Positions 22,006 to 22,443 of a stretch of 22,443 nucleotides of DNA are shown here, in pieces. Each line of letters starts with the position of its first letter. The first letter of the stretch is position 1. A program made the position numbers and the translations under genes. This DNA comes from Candidatus Paceibacterota bacterium (lineage in GTDB: Bacteria; Patescibacteriota; Minisyncoccia; Phycocordibacterales; CAINVO01): contig JAQTMP010000006.1 in the NCBI GenBank assembly GCA_028714275.1, positions 1 through 22,443 of the forward strand, in the 5' to 3' direction. The notes below the pieces were generated by a model, which saw nothing but the letters and a program-made list of their open reading frames with translations, was not told where the DNA came from and did not search any database.

Positions 22006-22413
22006 ATGAAAAAAATAGTAAATATTCTGACACTTCTTTCGTTCACTATTTTGATCGCGGCCAGTTTCTTTTTTTCAAACAATAAAGCCAATGCTCTCAG
22101 TCTAGGAGACTTAGCCTACACAGTTCCTTTTGGAGGACACTTCACATCCCTCCAGGTTTGTTGCAACGGCTTTCTCTTGCAAATCCAGGTTGTGCAAGGT
22201 TCACCTGGTGGAGGCAGTTACCTGTTGGCGTGGCAGGACCTTTTCACCGCCTTAAAAATGAATTATATGCCATTACCCAACAACAATACTCTTGGTCAAG
22301 CAGATCGTATTGGACAATGCTACACCATATATTCCGAGTGCGAATCAACTATGAATGTTGATTACAACTTTAGTGGACCAAACGACAGCCTTGGTACCTC
22401 AAGCTCTTCCTAA
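22006..22413 (+). CDS. Small secreted Cys-containing protein, function unknown
   Basis: The 135-residue product has a signal peptide (MKKIVNILTLLSFTILIAAS), cut near ANA-LSLG at about residue 30. The mature part begins GDLAYTVPFGGHFTSLQVCC and contains GSPGGGSYLLAW, two more cysteines (about 106 and 112) and ends in GTSSSS. Short secreted proteins starting with a PFGG motif and a Cys-rich strand recur in Parcubacteria next to pilin or T4SS genes (recognition from memory), with no known role. It starts 4 bases after the preceding stop with no Shine-Dalgarno, so it is likely cotranscribed. The remaining 30 bases of the window show nothing definable. Confidence 0.7.
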   Translation: MKKIVNILTLLSFTILIAASFFFSNNKANALSLGDLAYTVPFGGHFTSLQVCCNGFLLQIQVVQGSPGGGSYLLAWQDLFTALKMNYMPLPNNNTLGQADRIGQCYTIYSECESTMNVDYNFSGPNDSLGTSSSS

Positions 22414-22443
22414 GCATTTTGTCAGATTCCTCCACTGTTCAAG

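Noticed and set aside
1..22443. Recoded TGA (code 25) as in Gracilibacteria
   Set aside because: dnaA, rnpA and other genes end in TGA at family-normal lengths, and no in-frame TGA interrupts the confident genes.

Overview
The window looks like a chromosomal segment of an ultra-small bacterium of the Candidate Phyla Radiation (Patescibacteria), most likely a Parcubacteria/Paceibacteria lineage. This rests on the compact AT-rich sequence, the small informational proteins, the minimal type IV secretion-like cluster built from families that recur in that group, and many secreted proteins of unknown function. TGA serves as a stop (for example in dnaA and rnpA), so the code is standard. This rules out the TGA-recoding Gracilibacteria and Absconditabacteria. 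The taxonomic call is recognition, not computation.

Region 1 (1-7.7 kb) is the replication-origin neighbourhood. It holds a 5'-partial-window tyrS on the minus strand, a divergent class A penicillin-binding protein with an Ig-like tail, a small DciA-like protein, dnaN, a 260-bp putative oriC with DnaA boxes, and dnaA, all three genes on the minus strand. Divergent from dnaA are rpmH, rnpA and yidC. A DnaA box sits inside the rpmH promoter. yidC and the next gene converge on a 116-bp imperfect palindrome whose perfect 19-bp arms contain both stop codons.

Region 2 (7.7-21.1 kb) is one long minus-strand cluster, read from 21.1 kb leftwards. It encodes two exported or anchored proteins of unknown function, a VirB6/TrbL-like channel protein, a cytosolic accessory protein, a coiled-coil protein coupled to a PrgI/VirB3-like protein, a frameshifted TraC/VirB4 N-terminal-like protein, a VirB4 ATPase, a two-helix membrane protein and a secreted Ig-like protein. 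Then come two tandem VirB2/TrbC-type pilin-like proteins and an anchored beta-propeller-like protein. The pilin-like pair shares a nucleotide-identical 354-bp 5' module, but the C-terminal domains are unrelated. One resembles a GH75 chitosanase with a retained Asp/Glu pair. The other resembles an M15/VanY-type peptidase that has lost its metal ligands. The likely role of the cluster is a minimal envelope-spanning secretion, DNA-uptake or host-contact machine carrying interchangeable wall-active tips.

Region 3 (21.1-22.4 kb, plus strand) has a divergent pair of exported proteins: one with a peptidoglycan-binding-like and a TIG-like domain, and a small Cys-containing protein.

Across the window, Shine-Dalgarno sequences are nearly absent. 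Many starts instead have a -10-like box, often the extended form TGGTANNNT, only 6-9 nt before the ATG, which suggests extensive leaderless transcription. No tRNA, rRNA, CRISPR array, insertion sequence or riboswitch was seen. No gene-free stretch exceeds 300 bases.
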